The position numbers and the translations under genes were made by a program. Of a DNA stretch of 64,000 nucleotides, positions 16,057-24,978 are shown in pieces. The DNA is from Bacteroides sp. (GTDB lineage Bacteria > Bacteroidota > Bacteroidia > Bacteroidales > Muribaculaceae): the NCBI GenBank assembly GCA_014801815.1, contig JAAVDM010000032.1, forward strand, positions 62,001 through 126,000, in the 5' to 3' direction. The notes beneath the pieces are model-generated. The model had not been told where the DNA came from. It did not search any database and saw only the letters and a list, made by a program, of their open reading frames with translations. The number at the start of each line of letters is the position of its first letter. Within the stretch, counting starts at the first letter, position 1.

Positions 16057-17880
16057 ATGAAAAGTTTCCTTCATAGCGGTCTTATGGCAGTCGCAACTCT
16101 TCTCCCTCTGTCGGCTTCGGCCGCTGACGGTCTACGCATCGAGCGTCAGAATCCGTCACATTCCATGGTCCGTGTCGACTCTACGGCTCATTACATTCTT
16201 CTCCCGGTGCAGGAGGGTGTACCTATCAGCAATATAGAAGTACTCGCCAACGGTAAGCTGGCCAACAAGCTCAACGTAGCGCTGGCCGAAAACCATGTCG
16301 ACTATTATGTCCCCTTCGATCTCACACCTTTCGGCAACGACGAGGTTGCCTTGAGCATTGTCTCTCATGTAAGCCGTAACAATATCCGTGAGGCCGAAGA
16401 TGCAGTATGGAATCAACATCTTATGCTTTCAGATACTTTTGACAAAAGTAATACTGAAAAGTTCCGTCCTCTGTTCCATCACACTCCTGAATACGGTTGG
16501 ATGAACGACCCCAACGGTATGTTCTACAAAGATGGTGTATGGCATCTCTACTATCAATACAATCCCTACGGGTCAAAATGGGAAAATATGAGCTGGGGAC
16601 ACTCCACCAGCCGTGACCTCATCAACTGGGAGCATCAGCCCGTAGCACTTGTGGCAGACGATCTGGGTGCTATTTTCAGCGGTTCGTCAGTAGTTGACCA
16701 TAACAATACAGCCGGTTTCGGCAAAGATGCAGTCATATCTCTATACACCTCAGCCGGTCCGAGTCAGACACAGAGCCTCGTATGGAGTGATGATAACGGC
16801 CAAACATTCAAACACTACAACGGTAACCCCGTAATATTCTACGGACGTGAAAGCCGTGACCCCAATATGTTCTGGTACGAACCGCTGCAGCAGTGGGTAC
16901 TCATACTGGCTTCGGCTCTCGATCATGAAATGCTTATCTTTAACTCTCCCGACCTCAAGAACTGGACTCTCGCAAGCAAATTCGGCCAGGGCTTCGGGGC
17001 ACAGGACGGTGTATGGGAATGTCCCGACCTCGTGGAACTGAGTGTCGACGGCAGTGACCGTAAGAAATGGGTACTGCTCTGCAACCTCAACCCCGGCGGT
17101 ATCTTCGGCGGCAGTGCCACACAGTATTTCATAGGTGACTTCGACGGCAAAACATTCACTCCCGACGACCCGCAGAGCGTCACCAAGTGGATGGACTATG
17201 GTAAGGATCACTATGCTACCGTTACTTTCAGCGGCGCTCCTGATGGACGCACCACCGCACTGGGTTGGATGAGCAACTGGGAGTATGCTAACGATGTCCC
17301 CACAATGCAGTTCCGTTCGGCTAACACCATAGCACGTGACCTGTCTCTCTTCACAGCCCCCGACGGCAAGCTCTATCTGGCTTCAACTCCCTCTGCCGAG
17401 TATGACGCAATGCGTGGCAAAGTAAGCCGCTATGGCTCCACTTCACTCAGCAATAAAGCCCGCAGTTACTCTCTGCCGACAGCCAATCAGGGCATCTGCG
17501 AGATTGTATTCGACATAGAGATGGATGCCAACGCCGTAGCTGACGTTACTCTGTCAAACTCCAAGGGGGAGAAAGTTGTTATGACACTGAATGCAAAGAA
17601 TGACACTTTCTCTATGGACCGCACCGCAAGCGGCGTGACTTCGTTCAGCGACCACTTCCCTGCAGTTACAGTAGCACCCATGCATGCTGACTCCAAAAAC
17701 TGGAAGATACGTCTCTTCGTTGACCGCAGCAGTATCGAGGCTTTCGAAGGTCGCGGACGCATGGCGATGACCAACCTTGTATTCCCCGAGAATCCCTACA
17801 CTTCAATTTCTATGTCGGCTACAACCGGCAAGGCTAAACTCAAGAGTCTGGAGATCTACCCCATTCAGCCTTCAAAGTAA
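16057..17880 (+). CDS. GH32 exo-type fructanase (levanase/inulinase), canonical catalytic triad
   Basis: A 607-residue protein with signal peptide (cleaved near SASAAD). A small N-terminal beta domain (about 25-115) precedes the GH32 propeller. All three catalytic motifs are intact: WMNDPNG (148-154, nucleophile D151), RDP (267-269, transition-state Asp) and WECP (320-323, acid/base E321). The C-terminal sandwich carries VDRSSIEAFEGRGR, the usual SSIE-F element. It probably releases fructose from imported oligofructans in the periplasm. It is the first gene of the plus-strand arm, 36 bp ahead of the transporter. Compare its sister at 3583-5940, which has variant motifs. Confidence 0.93.
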   Translation: MKSFLHSGLMAVATLLPLSASAADGLRIERQNPSHSMVRVDSTAHYILLPVQEGVPISNIEVLANGKLANKLNVALAENHVDYYVPFDLTPFGNDEVALSIVSHVSRNNIREAEDAVWNQHLMLSDTFDKSNTEKFRPLFHHTPEYGWMNDPNGMFYKDGVWHLYYQYNPYGSKWENMSWGHSTSRDLINWEHQPVALVADDLGAIFSGSSVVDHNNTAGFGKDAVISLYTSAGPSQTQSLVWSDDNGQTFKHYNGNPVIFYGRESRDPNMFWYEPLQQWVLILASALDHEMLIFNSPDLKNWTLASKFGQGFGAQDGVWECPDLVELSVDGSDRKKWVLLCNLNPGGIFGGSATQYFIGDFDGKTFTPDDPQSVTKWMDYGKDHYATVTFSGAPDGRTTALGWMSNWEYANDVPTMQFRSANTIARDLSLFTAPDGKLYLASTPSAEYDAMRGKVSRYGSTSLSNKARSYSLPTANQGICEIVFDIEMDANAVADVTLSNSKGEKVVMTLNAKNDTFSMDRTASGVTSFSDHFPAVTVAPMHADSKNWKIRLFVDRSSIEAFEGRGRMAMTNLVFPENPYTSISMSATTGKAKLKSLEIYPIQPSK

Positions 17881-17916
17881 GCCACAATAACATCTCTAAC
17901 CCCAACTCTGAAAATT

Positions 17917-19107
17917 ATGCCAACAAAACAGAACATAGCCGAAACACCGGCTAAAACAACTATGGCTCAGATGGTGCCTGTGATGCTGTGCTTCTTCACC
18001 ATGGGCTTTGTCGATCTCGTAGGCTCGGCTACCAACTTCGTCAAGGAAGACCTCAATCTCTCGTCTGCCGAAGCAGGTTTTATACCCTCGTTAGTATTCT
18101 TCTGGTTCCTCATATTTGCAGTGCCTACAGGTATACTGATGAATAAGATCGGCCGTAAGAAAACGGTGATGCTCTCACAGCTACTCACACTGGTATCTCT
18201 GATCATACCTATTTTCTTTGAAGGCTACTACACCATGCTTATAGCTTTCTCCCTGTTAGGTATCGGCAACGCCGTGATGCAGACTTCGCTCAACCCCCTC
18301 GTATCCGGCCTTATATCTCCCGCCCGTCTGGCCTCGACCCTTACTTTCGGTCAGTTTGTGAAGGCACTCGCCTCTCTGCTCGCTCCCTATCTTATGGCCT
18401 GGGGTGCAGCTCAGCTCATTCCGACATTCGGTCTTGACTGGCGTATAGTATTCCCGGTATTCGCTATCGTCAATGTCTTCTCTATCGCTATGCTCAGTGC
18501 TACTCCCATACGTGAAGAAAAGGCTGACCGTGTCACCGGTTTCATGGAGTGTGTCAAACTGCTCAGTATTCCTTTCGTATCCCTCTGCTTCGTAGGCATC
18601 ATGTGTCATGTGGGTATCGATGTGGGTACCAATACATTCGCTCCGCAGATTCTCATTGAGAAATTCGGTTTATCTACCGCCGATGCCGTTATCGGTACAC
18701 AGATATACTTCTACTTCCGTACAGGCGGCTGTCTGCTGGGCTCATACATTCTCGCCCGCATGTCGGCACGCAGCTTCTTCGGGTTTAGCGTAGTCTGCAT
18801 GATACTCGGTATCGCAGCCCTCTTCATAGCTTCGTCACAGTTTATCGTCCTTGCCGGTATAGCTCTCATCGGCTTCGGTAACTCAAATATATTCTCGGTT
18901 GTATTTGCACAAGCTCTTAACCGCCAGCCCAAAGAGAAGAACGAAGTATCAGGTCTTATGATCATGGGTCTCTTCGGCGGCACTATATTCCCTCTCTGTA
19001 TGGGCTACGCCCAGGGAGGCATGGGTGTTGCCGGTGCCGTAGGCGTAATGGCGATAGGTGTCCTCTATCTCCTCTATTATACATTCCAAATCAAGAAAAC
19101 AGTATAA
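17917..19107 (+). CDS. MFS sugar transporter, probable fructose permease
   Basis: A 396-residue polytopic inner-membrane protein with about 12 predicted helices. The MFS signature after helix 2 reads NKIGRKKT (loop 2-3), and QTSLNPLVSGL is reminiscent of the FucP-like group. It sits between the periplasmic GH32 and the fructokinase (12-bp gap to the latter), the order of the B. thetaiotaomicron levan locus where the MFS protein imports fructose. The substrate is inferred from context. Confidence 0.88.
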   Translation: MPTKQNIAETPAKTTMAQMVPVMLCFFTMGFVDLVGSATNFVKEDLNLSSAEAGFIPSLVFFWFLIFAVPTGILMNKIGRKKTVMLSQLLTLVSLIIPIFFEGYYTMLIAFSLLGIGNAVMQTSLNPLVSGLISPARLASTLTFGQFVKALASLLAPYLMAWGAAQLIPTFGLDWRIVFPVFAIVNVFSIAMLSATPIREEKADRVTGFMECVKLLSIPFVSLCFVGIMCHVGIDVGTNTFAPQILIEKFGLSTADAVIGTQIYFYFRTGGCLLGSYILARMSARSFFGFSVVCMILGIAALFIASSQFIVLAGIALIGFGNSNIFSVVFAQALNRQPKEKNEVSGLMIMGLFGGTIFPLCMGYAQGGMGVAGAVGVMAIGVLYLLYYTFQIKKTV

Positions 19108-19119
19108 AATTTCTTTATC

Positions 19120-20052
19120 ATGAAAAAGTATGTAGTCGGTATGGGCGAGGCTCTCTGGGATGTCCTGCCCGAAGGTAAAAAAATAGGTGGTGCTCCCGCC
19201 AACTTCGCTTATCACGTGTCACAATTCGGTCTTGACAGCTGTGCTGTCAGTGCCATAGGCGATGACGAACTCGGCAAAGAACTGCTCGATAACTTTAATA
19301 AGGTCGGCCTCAACTACAATATAGCCACTGTACCCTATGCTACCGGAACAGTACTTGTAGAGTTAGATCCCGCCGGTATACCTCAGTACAACATTAAGGA
19401 GAATGTAGCATGGGATAACATTCCCTTCACTCCCGAACTCGAAGAGTTGGCTCACAACACCACCGCCGTATGTTTTGGCTCGCTTGCTCAGCGTAACATA
19501 GTGTCTCGTGAGACCATGATGCGCTTCCTTGATGCTATGCCCAAAAATGATCCGGACCAGCTGCGTGTGTTCGATATCAATCTCCGTCAAGGTTTCTACA
19601 CCAAAGAAATCATCACGGAGTCTATGGAACGCTGCAATGTACTCAAGATAAATGACGAGGAACTCGTCACTATCAGCCGTCTGTTCGGTTATCCCGGTAT
19701 AGACCTGCAGGACAAGTGCTGGATTCTGCTCGGCAAATACAATCTCAAGATGCTTATTCTCACCTGCGGTGTTAACGGCAGCTACGTCTTCACTCCGGGT
19801 AGTGTATCATTTGTAGAGACACCCAAAGTAGAAGTAGCCGATACAGTAGGCGCCGGCGACTCGTTCACCGCTACTTTCATCGCACAGATTCTTAAAGGCG
19901 CTTCGGTACGCGATGCCCATAAGGCTGCAGTAGAAGCTTCAGCTTTCGTCTGCACACAGCAGGGTGCAATGCCGCGTTTCCCCGAGTATATCCTTAATTC
20001 CAAATCGGAAAAGGCAAAGGACGTTACAGATGAACAAGTCATAATCAAATAA
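19120..20052 (+). CDS. Fructokinase, PfkB family
   Basis: A 310-residue cytoplasmic sugar kinase. The N-terminal ribokinase signature is seen as GGAPANFAYH, and the catalytic C-terminal motif as DTVGAGDSFTA, with the catalytic Asp in GAGD. It phosphorylates fructose entering through the adjacent MFS protein to fructose-6-phosphate. It is the last gene of the plus-strand operon, followed by a 195-bp repeat element and a hairpin. Confidence 0.92.
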   Translation: MKKYVVGMGEALWDVLPEGKKIGGAPANFAYHVSQFGLDSCAVSAIGDDELGKELLDNFNKVGLNYNIATVPYATGTVLVELDPAGIPQYNIKENVAWDNIPFTPELEELAHNTTAVCFGSLAQRNIVSRETMMRFLDAMPKNDPDQLRVFDINLRQGFYTKEIITESMERCNVLKINDEELVTISRLFGYPGIDLQDKCWILLGKYNLKMLILTCGVNGSYVFTPGSVSFVETPKVEVADTVGAGDSFTATFIAQILKGASVRDAHKAAVEASAFVCTQQGAMPRFPEYILNSKSEKAKDVTDEQVIIK

Positions 20053-20070
20053 CAATCCTTTTCTAACCTT

Positions 20071-20265
20071 TAAGTAGCTCTTAAAAATTAATGAATATAT
20101 AAAACGCAGTTATTTTTGAGGCGATTCGGACGCGGAGCGAAGGAGAATACTTCAGTATCCGACTGAGTGACAAGTCCGAAGCGCCCAAAAATAACAAGTT
20201 TTATGGTTCAGGATTCAAAGACTTTACCTCAAAACATGTATCGTTTAATTTTTAAGAGCTACTTA
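20071..20265 (+). repeat. Inverted-repeat-bounded interspersed element, copy A (195 bp)
   Basis: Bounded by perfect 21-bp terminal inverted repeats (TAAGTAGCTCTTAAAAATTA.. and its complement). Inside are nested inverted pairs, GTTATTTTTG with CAAAAATAAC and TTCGGAC with GTCCGAA, around ATACTTCAGTAT. No coding frame is evident. Copy B at 23355-23549 has exactly the same length and differs at about a dozen positions; copy C at 49305-49495 is inverted and more diverged. It lies between the convergent 3' ends of the fructokinase and GSCFA genes. Confidence 0.9.
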
Positions 20266-20267
20266 TC

Positions 20268-20303
20268 TTAAAGGCCGTGTGCTATGTAGCACGCGGCCTT
20301 TAA
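20268..20303. terminator. Bidirectional hairpin between convergent genes
   Basis: TTAAAGGCCGTGTGCT pairs with AGCACGCGGCCTTTAA around an ATGT loop, with one mismatched pair in a 16-bp stem. It probably ends both the fructokinase and GSCFA transcripts, although the T tract is short. Confidence 0.65.
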
Positions 20304-20306
20304 TTA

Positions 20307-20322
20307 TTTCAAGAGCTACTTA
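20307..20322. repeat. Solo terminal repeat of the 195-bp element
   Basis: TTTCAAGAGCTACTTA matches the right end of element A with one change. It lies just beyond the hairpin, so a second, mostly lost element or a shifted end is possible. Confidence 0.5.
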
Positions 20323-20331
20323 TTTATAGTC

Positions 20332-21318
20332 TTACCGACTGATGTCGGGAGGCAGCACATTCGGATAACGCTCTCTGAAAAGTTCGTAGCGCCGGGCCAC
20401 CTTCCTGAGACGTGCCTGTTCCATATCCAGGTCTTCATCACTACGCAGCGGTAATAGCGGACGATGAGCATAAGCAGCCGTTATCTTACCACCTTCGGTA
20501 AGTGCGGCAATACCTTCCGGCTCAATATATGTGGAGCAAAGCATATCCCACAGATACTCTACCGCCTGCGGCGACGGATGCACCATGTCGGTGTCATAAA
20601 AACGGTAGTCGCGCAGGTCGTCGTTGACAATCTCAAACGCCGGGAAATAATCACACTCTTCCATGTCCTCGCAAAGTTGCGCCACTGCCAGACGCAGTAT
20701 GGATTTTGACAGAGAATTGCCTGCGAATCCATCTTTAAGATGACGTACGGGACTGACCGTAAAAACAAGCTTCAGTCCGGGATAACGCTGCCGCAGACGA
20801 CGGATAAGGTCATGCCACACATCGGTTATATCACCGGGGTCAAGTCGACGGCGTTCAAATATGGCAGACGGCTGCTTGTGACAGTTGGCAACAAGATAGT
20901 CCGGTCGGTCGGACAGAAAATAACACCATGCCGTACCGAAAGTCACAAACATCACCTGCGACTGCGACAGTGCAAGGTCAAGCCAGTGCCGGCGTTCCAT
21001 AAGCGTCACAGTACCGGAATGATTGTCACGTGCCGAGAAAGCCGTATCAAACAGCCACGAATGCCACACTCCGTCAGCCTGCATCAGTGTGGAGGCAAAA
21101 TCATCTTCGGGTGTCTCGGACAGGAGAACCGTATCAAGGGCACGGGCTATCGACAACGGATTGTAGAGCGTACCTAACGGGTTACGGGCGTCCCACAGAC
21201 AACGCCTCATACGTGCCGCTATATTGTCGGCGAAACATGACCCCAGCATGGCCAGCGGCCGATAGGGAGTCAATGTCAGATTGCTGCGTTCGGGACAGTA
21301 GGAAGTACGGAATTGCAT
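20332..21318 (-). CDS. GSCFA domain protein
   Basis: 328 residues from ATG 21318. This start puts the family-naming block MLGSCFADNIAARM near residue 24 in the usual place; a longer frame to 21366 adds residues that look untranslated. GSCFA proteins resemble SGNH/GDSL hydrolases: the block-I-like GSCF, TFGTAWCY and a C-terminal D..HPSPQAVEYLW (catalytic Asp-His) are all seen. The function in Bacteroidetes is unknown. Its neighbour upstream is the DUF1015 gene on the same strand. Confidence 0.85.
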   Translation of the reverse strand: MQFRTSYCPERSNLTLTPYRPLAMLGSCFADNIAARMRRCLWDARNPLGTLYNPLSIARALDTVLLSETPEDDFASTLMQADGVWHSWLFDTAFSARDNHSGTVTLMERRHWLDLALSQSQVMFVTFGTAWCYFLSDRPDYLVANCHKQPSAIFERRRLDPGDITDVWHDLIRRLRQRYPGLKLVFTVSPVRHLKDGFAGNSLSKSILRLAVAQLCEDMEECDYFPAFEIVNDDLRDYRFYDTDMVHPSPQAVEYLWDMLCSTYIEPEGIAALTEGGKITAAYAHRPLLPLRSDEDLDMEQARLRKVARRYELFRERYPNVLPPDISR

Positions 21319-21444
21319 AGTGTGTATGTACAAAAAATTGCGGTGGCTATCATCACTGACCACCACCGCCGCGTCTTGTTGATATTCTTATTCTGTTTAT
21401 GCTGTTCTGTCTATGCTGTTGCTGTATTTACACACAGTCAGACA

Positions 21445-22689
21445 TTAGTCCAGCTTGTGTATTACGAGGCCCGAACGAAGTTTGGGTTCGAACCATGTAG
21501 TCTTGGGAGGCATGATGTTGCCGGAGTCAGCTATATTGATAAGCTGATCCATAGTGACAGGATAAAGAGCCAGAGCCATCTTCATCTCACCGCTGTCAAC
21601 ACGGCGCTTCAGCTCGCCGAGACCACGAATACCGCCTACGAAGTCGATACGCTTGTCGCTGCGGAGGTCATGGATGCCGAGTATGTCACGAAGTATAAGA
21701 TTGCTCGATACAGTCACATCAAGCACACCGATAGGATCATTGTCATCGTATGTGCCCGGTTTGGCAGTAAGACTCCACCACTTGCCGTCAAGATAGAGCG
21801 AGAAGTTGTGCAGACCGGAGGGAGTATAGATTTCCTCTCCCATTTCCTTAACTTCAAAGTTCTCGCGCAGACGCTCTATGAACTCTTCGGGAGTAAGACC
21901 GTTGAGATCGCGTACCACACGGTTATAGTCGATAATCTTGAGGTGTGACGAAGGGAAGGCCACAGCAAGGAAGTAGTTGTACTCCTCATCACCCTTATGG
22001 TTGGGATTGTTGCGTGCTTTCTCGTTGCCTACCAGAGCGGCGGCTGCACTACGGTGGTGACCGTCAGCTATATAAAGATTGGGGATTTTTGCAAATTCCT
22101 CAGTGATTTCATTGATAAGAGCTTCGTCCTCGATTACCCACAGTGTGTGACCGAAACCGTCGGGAGCCACAAAGTCATATTCAGGCTTTTCGGCAGTCAC
22201 AGTGCGGATTATCTCCTCCAGACGCTCGTTGTCAGGGAAGGCGAAGAATACCGGCTCGATGTTAGCGTTGTTGACACGCACGTGTTTCATGCGGTCTTCC
22301 TCTTTATCGCGGCGGGTAAGCTCGTGTTTCTTGATACGGCCCTCCATGTAGTCATCTACCCATGCGCCTACTACGAAACCGTACTGAGTACGGCCGTCCA
22401 TAGTCTGGGCATATATATAATAGTTCTCCTTGTTGTCCTGTACAAGCCAGCCATTCTCCTGGAACTTCTTGAAGTTCTCTACGGCGCGGGCATATACCTT
22501 CTCATCGTGCTCGTCAGTACCCTCTTCGAAATCAATTTCGGGTTTGATAATGTGATAGAGCGACTTATCGTTGCCCTCGGCCTCGGCGCGTGCCTCGGCT
22601 GAGTTGAGCACGTCATAGGGACGTGATACTACCTCCTCTACCAGTTCCTTGGGAGGACGTACGCCCTTGAAAGGTTTTACTTTTGCCAT
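21445..22689 (-). CDS. DUF1015 family protein
   Basis: A 414-residue cytoplasmic protein. Family landmarks are the N-terminal KPFKGVRPP and SRPYDVLN, and the central YIADGHHRSAAA. DUF1015 proteins are widespread in Bacteroidetes, Clostridia and archaea and are often found near serine biosynthesis genes; no such genes are present here, so no function is assigned. The same strand as the GSCFA gene allows co-transcription (about 126-bp gap). Confidence 0.88.
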   Translation of the reverse strand: MAKVKPFKGVRPPKELVEEVVSRPYDVLNSAEARAEAEGNDKSLYHIIKPEIDFEEGTDEHDEKVYARAVENFKKFQENGWLVQDNKENYYIYAQTMDGRTQYGFVVGAWVDDYMEGRIKKHELTRRDKEEDRMKHVRVNNANIEPVFFAFPDNERLEEIIRTVTAEKPEYDFVAPDGFGHTLWVIEDEALINEITEEFAKIPNLYIADGHHRSAAAALVGNEKARNNPNHKGDEEYNYFLAVAFPSSHLKIIDYNRVVRDLNGLTPEEFIERLRENFEVKEMGEEIYTPSGLHNFSLYLDGKWWSLTAKPGTYDDNDPIGVLDVTVSSNLILRDILGIHDLRSDKRIDFVGGIRGLGELKRRVDSGEMKMALALYPVTMDQLINIADSGNIMPPKTTWFEPKLRSGLVIHKLD

Positions 22690-22770
22690 GGTATGATGTT
22701 CAGATTTAAGATATTATGGTTTATGGTTATAATTCACATATATTACATGTCGTGAGCGGCCGGAATTATC

Positions 22771-23244
22771 TCAGTCCGACTGTGTACTCTCAGGAGTCTG
22801 CTGACCGGAATTGCGGCGGCAATTGGCACACAGACCGTACACACACATGGTGTAATAGCTTGGGGTGAAACCTTCAAGCAGATGACTCTCCATCATGTGT
22901 TCCATACCGGGAGCTTCCGCTTCGGCAAGGGCACCGCACTGCGAGCATACGAGATGCAGATGATTGCTGTCAGCCACTTCATAGCGTACCTTACGCACAT
23001 CAAACATCAGACGCCTTAACACACCGCAACGGCACAACAGTTCGACCGTATTATAGACAGTGGCCCGGCTTACATGAAAACCGCTTTCGTCGAGAGCGCG
23101 ATGCACATCATCGGCTTCAAAATGCGGCGGCTGTTTCATAACACGGGCAAGTATGGCGTAGCGTTCCGGAGTCTTCTTGAGATGTTGCGACTCCAGAAAC
23201 CGCGTGAACCGCTCCACCATCTTCCTATAGGTCTGCTCTTTCAT
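22771..23244 (-). CDS. Fur-family metal/peroxide-responsive repressor
   Basis: 157 residues from ATG 23244 (MKEQTYRKMVERF); upstream in-frame codons to 23355 look like non-coding hydrophobic sequence. The winged helix is readable (KKTPERYAILARVM, FEADDVHRAL, VSRATVYNTVELL), as is a metal site region (HLHLVCSQCG) with a second Cys pair, CANC. The two CxxC pairs form the structural Zn site found in Fur and PerR proteins. Metal specificity cannot be read. Copy B of the 195-bp element lies 111 bp upstream of the start, in its promoter region. Confidence 0.88.
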   Translation of the reverse strand: MKEQTYRKMVERFTRFLESQHLKKTPERYAILARVMKQPPHFEADDVHRALDESGFHVSRATVYNTVELLCRCGVLRRLMFDVRKVRYEVADSNHLHLVCSQCGALAEAEAPGMEHMMESHLLEGFTPSYYTMCVYGLCANCRRNSGQQTPESTQSD

Positions 23245-23354
23245 TTGCACTCGCTGTGTCGCCCGTATGCAGGCTGTTCGGTATCCTGTCACCAACGACA
23301 CTGCAAAGGTAAAAACCACCGCGCAAACTTCCAAACATATCTCCGTTTTTTTCA

Positions 23355-23549
23355 TAAGTAGCTCTTAAAAATTAATGAACACATAAAACGTAGTTATTTT
23401 TGAGGAGATTCGGACGCGGAGCGGAGGAGAATACTTCAGTATTCGACTGAGTGACAAGTCCGAAGCGGCAAAAAATAACAAGTTTTATGGTTCAGGATTC
23501 AAAGACTGTACCTCAAAACATGTATCGTTTAATTTTTAAGAGCTACTTA
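23355..23549 (+). repeat. Inverted-repeat-bounded interspersed element, copy B (195 bp)
   Basis: Same ends, length and nested inverted repeats as copy A (20071-20265), differing at about a dozen scattered positions. It separates the divergent Fur and rubredoxin genes, so it occupies a promoter region, unlike copy A. No target-site duplication beyond the shared TA at each end was apparent. Confidence 0.9.
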
Positions 23550-23685
23550 TTTCCCCACCTTTCCACATCATTATTTTTTACCGCAGGTGCGATTTTTTCC
23601 TTTCTCGTCTCAATACTGTGAACCATAAAACAGTTTAATCCGTTATACAGACAGAAATTTAAAACAACTTAAAAGATATAGAAAG

Positions 23686-23850
23686 ATGAAAAAGTACAGA
23701 TGCGTAGTGTGCGATTGGATATATGATCCCGCAGTAGGTGACCCCGATGCCGGTATAGGTCCCGGTGTAGCTTTTGAAGATCTGCCCGAAGATTGGGTAT
23801 GCCCGCTTTGTGGTGTAGGCAAAGACGATTTCGAGCCTGTTGAGGACTGA
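23686..23850 (+). CDS. Rubredoxin
   Basis: A 54-residue iron protein. Both iron-binding knuckles are present, [10 protein letters not shown] near the N-terminus and [11 protein letters not shown] near the C-terminus, with the conserved GDPDAGI and [12 protein letters not shown] between them. It transfers single electrons in the cytoplasm, typically to oxygen or peroxide detoxification enzymes of anaerobes. It lies divergent from the Fur-family gene, which suggests a link to iron or oxidative stress (inference). A long hairpin follows. Confidence 0.97.
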   Translation: MKKYRCVVCDWIYDPAVGDPDAGIGPGVAFEDLPEDWVCPLCGVGKDDFEPVED

Positions 23851-23862
23851 TTGTCTGCTGAT

Positions 23863-23940
23863 TCATATACGCACTAAACCCTGTGCCTACCGAGGATTCT
23901 CACTGAGATAGCGGCGGCACAGGGCTTAGTGCGTATATGA
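23863..23940. terminator. Long hairpin after rubredoxin
   Basis: 25-bp arms, 23863-23887 (beginning TCATATACGCACTAA) and 23916-23940, match with one mismatch around a 28-nt loop. On the plus strand GTATTTTTTC follows, compatible with termination. The arms are longer than a typical terminator. Confidence 0.6.
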
Positions 23941-23989
23941 ACGTCTGTATTTTTTCATTTGTAGTTGTGGGACATTGGTTTTTTTTACC

Positions 23990-23997
23990 TAATTTTG
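23990..23997 (+). promoter_or_regulatory. -7 box for the EamA transporter gene
   Basis: TAATTTTG matches TAnnTTTG, 23 nt upstream of the start codon at 24021. The -33 region (GTTGTG, about 20 nt upstream) is only a partial match. Confidence 0.5.
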
Positions 23998-24020
23998 CGT
24001 ACTCTTAAATCTGACTGACC

Positions 24021-24956
24021 ATGACCTCCAACCGAACAACGGCCGGAAAAAAATATCTCGTACTTCTGGCACATCTCGGAGCCCTCATCACCATGGGTGC
24101 ATGGGGCACTTCGTTCCTTTCATCAAAAATCCTGATGCAGGACGGCGGTTTTACTCCCGTCGAGACCTTCATTTACCGTTTCACAGCCGCCTATTTGCTA
24201 CTGCTGGCTCTTACATTCCGTAAAATTCTCTCTCTGTCATGGCGTGACGAACTGCAGTTCCTCGTCTGCGGTATATGTGCCGGCTCACTCTATTTCATCA
24301 CCGAGAACTACGCCCTCAAATATACTACTACCGGTAATGTCTCGTTGCTGGCCTCAATCTCTCCGCTGTTTACCACTATACTGATGGGAATAGTATTCAA
24401 GACACGTATCAAAACCGGCGAGATAATCGGTTCGATTGTGGCTTTCGCCGGTGTGGGCTGCGTGGTGTTCAGTTCGGGTGATACCCTCGAAATTCACCCG
24501 AAAGGTGACTTTCTTGCTCTCTCGGCCGCTCTCTCATGGGCAATATACACAATAGTGGTGAAACGTCTGATACCGCATTATTCCTCTCTCTTCATCACCC
24601 GCAAGCTCTTCTTCTACGGTGTACTGACCGCTCTGCCACTCCTTCTGTTACAGCACGAGCCTTATCATCTTCATCTGCTTTTCGACTTCTCGCAGCCTCA
24701 GTATATCATGAACCTCGCGTTCCTTGCGCTCATGTGTTCTGCCGCCGCATACCTTATCTGGAACGAAGTTATGAAGATACTCGGTTCCGTAACCGCCAGC
24801 AATTACCTCTATCTGCAGCCTATAGTCACTCTGGTGGCCGCTTATTTCGTCTTCGGCGAACACGTATATCTCTTAGGCTATATCGGCTGTGCCCTCATCA
24901 TCGGTGGACTTGTCATAGCCGACAAGCTCAATCTCGATAAAAAACTGAAGAAATAG
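24021..24956 (+). CDS. EamA/DMT-family transporter
   Basis: A 311-residue inner-membrane protein with ten predicted helices arranged as two EamA repeats. The first repeat has WGTSFLSSKILMQDGGFTPVETFIYRF; the second begins near residue 165 with ALSAALSWAIYTIVVKRL and ends in the GYIGCALIIGGLVIAD signature. It is a probable metabolite exporter of unknown substrate. The 22-bp gap to the inositol monophosphatase gene suggests one transcript. Confidence 0.88.
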   Translation: MTSNRTTAGKKYLVLLAHLGALITMGAWGTSFLSSKILMQDGGFTPVETFIYRFTAAYLLLLALTFRKILSLSWRDELQFLVCGICAGSLYFITENYALKYTTTGNVSLLASISPLFTTILMGIVFKTRIKTGEIIGSIVAFAGVGCVVFSSGDTLEIHPKGDFLALSAALSWAIYTIVVKRLIPHYSSLFITRKLFFYGVLTALPLLLLQHEPYHLHLLFDFSQPQYIMNLAFLALMCSAAAYLIWNEVMKILGSVTASNYLYLQPIVTLVAAYFVFGEHVYLLGYIGCALIIGGLVIADKLNLDKKLKK

Positions 24957-24978
24957 CTCACCCTGATTATCAATCTTT

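Noticed and set aside
21319-21366. Upstream extension of the GSCFA gene (MVVSDDSHRN...)
   Set aside because: The GSCFA block is correctly placed from the later start; the extension looks untranslated.
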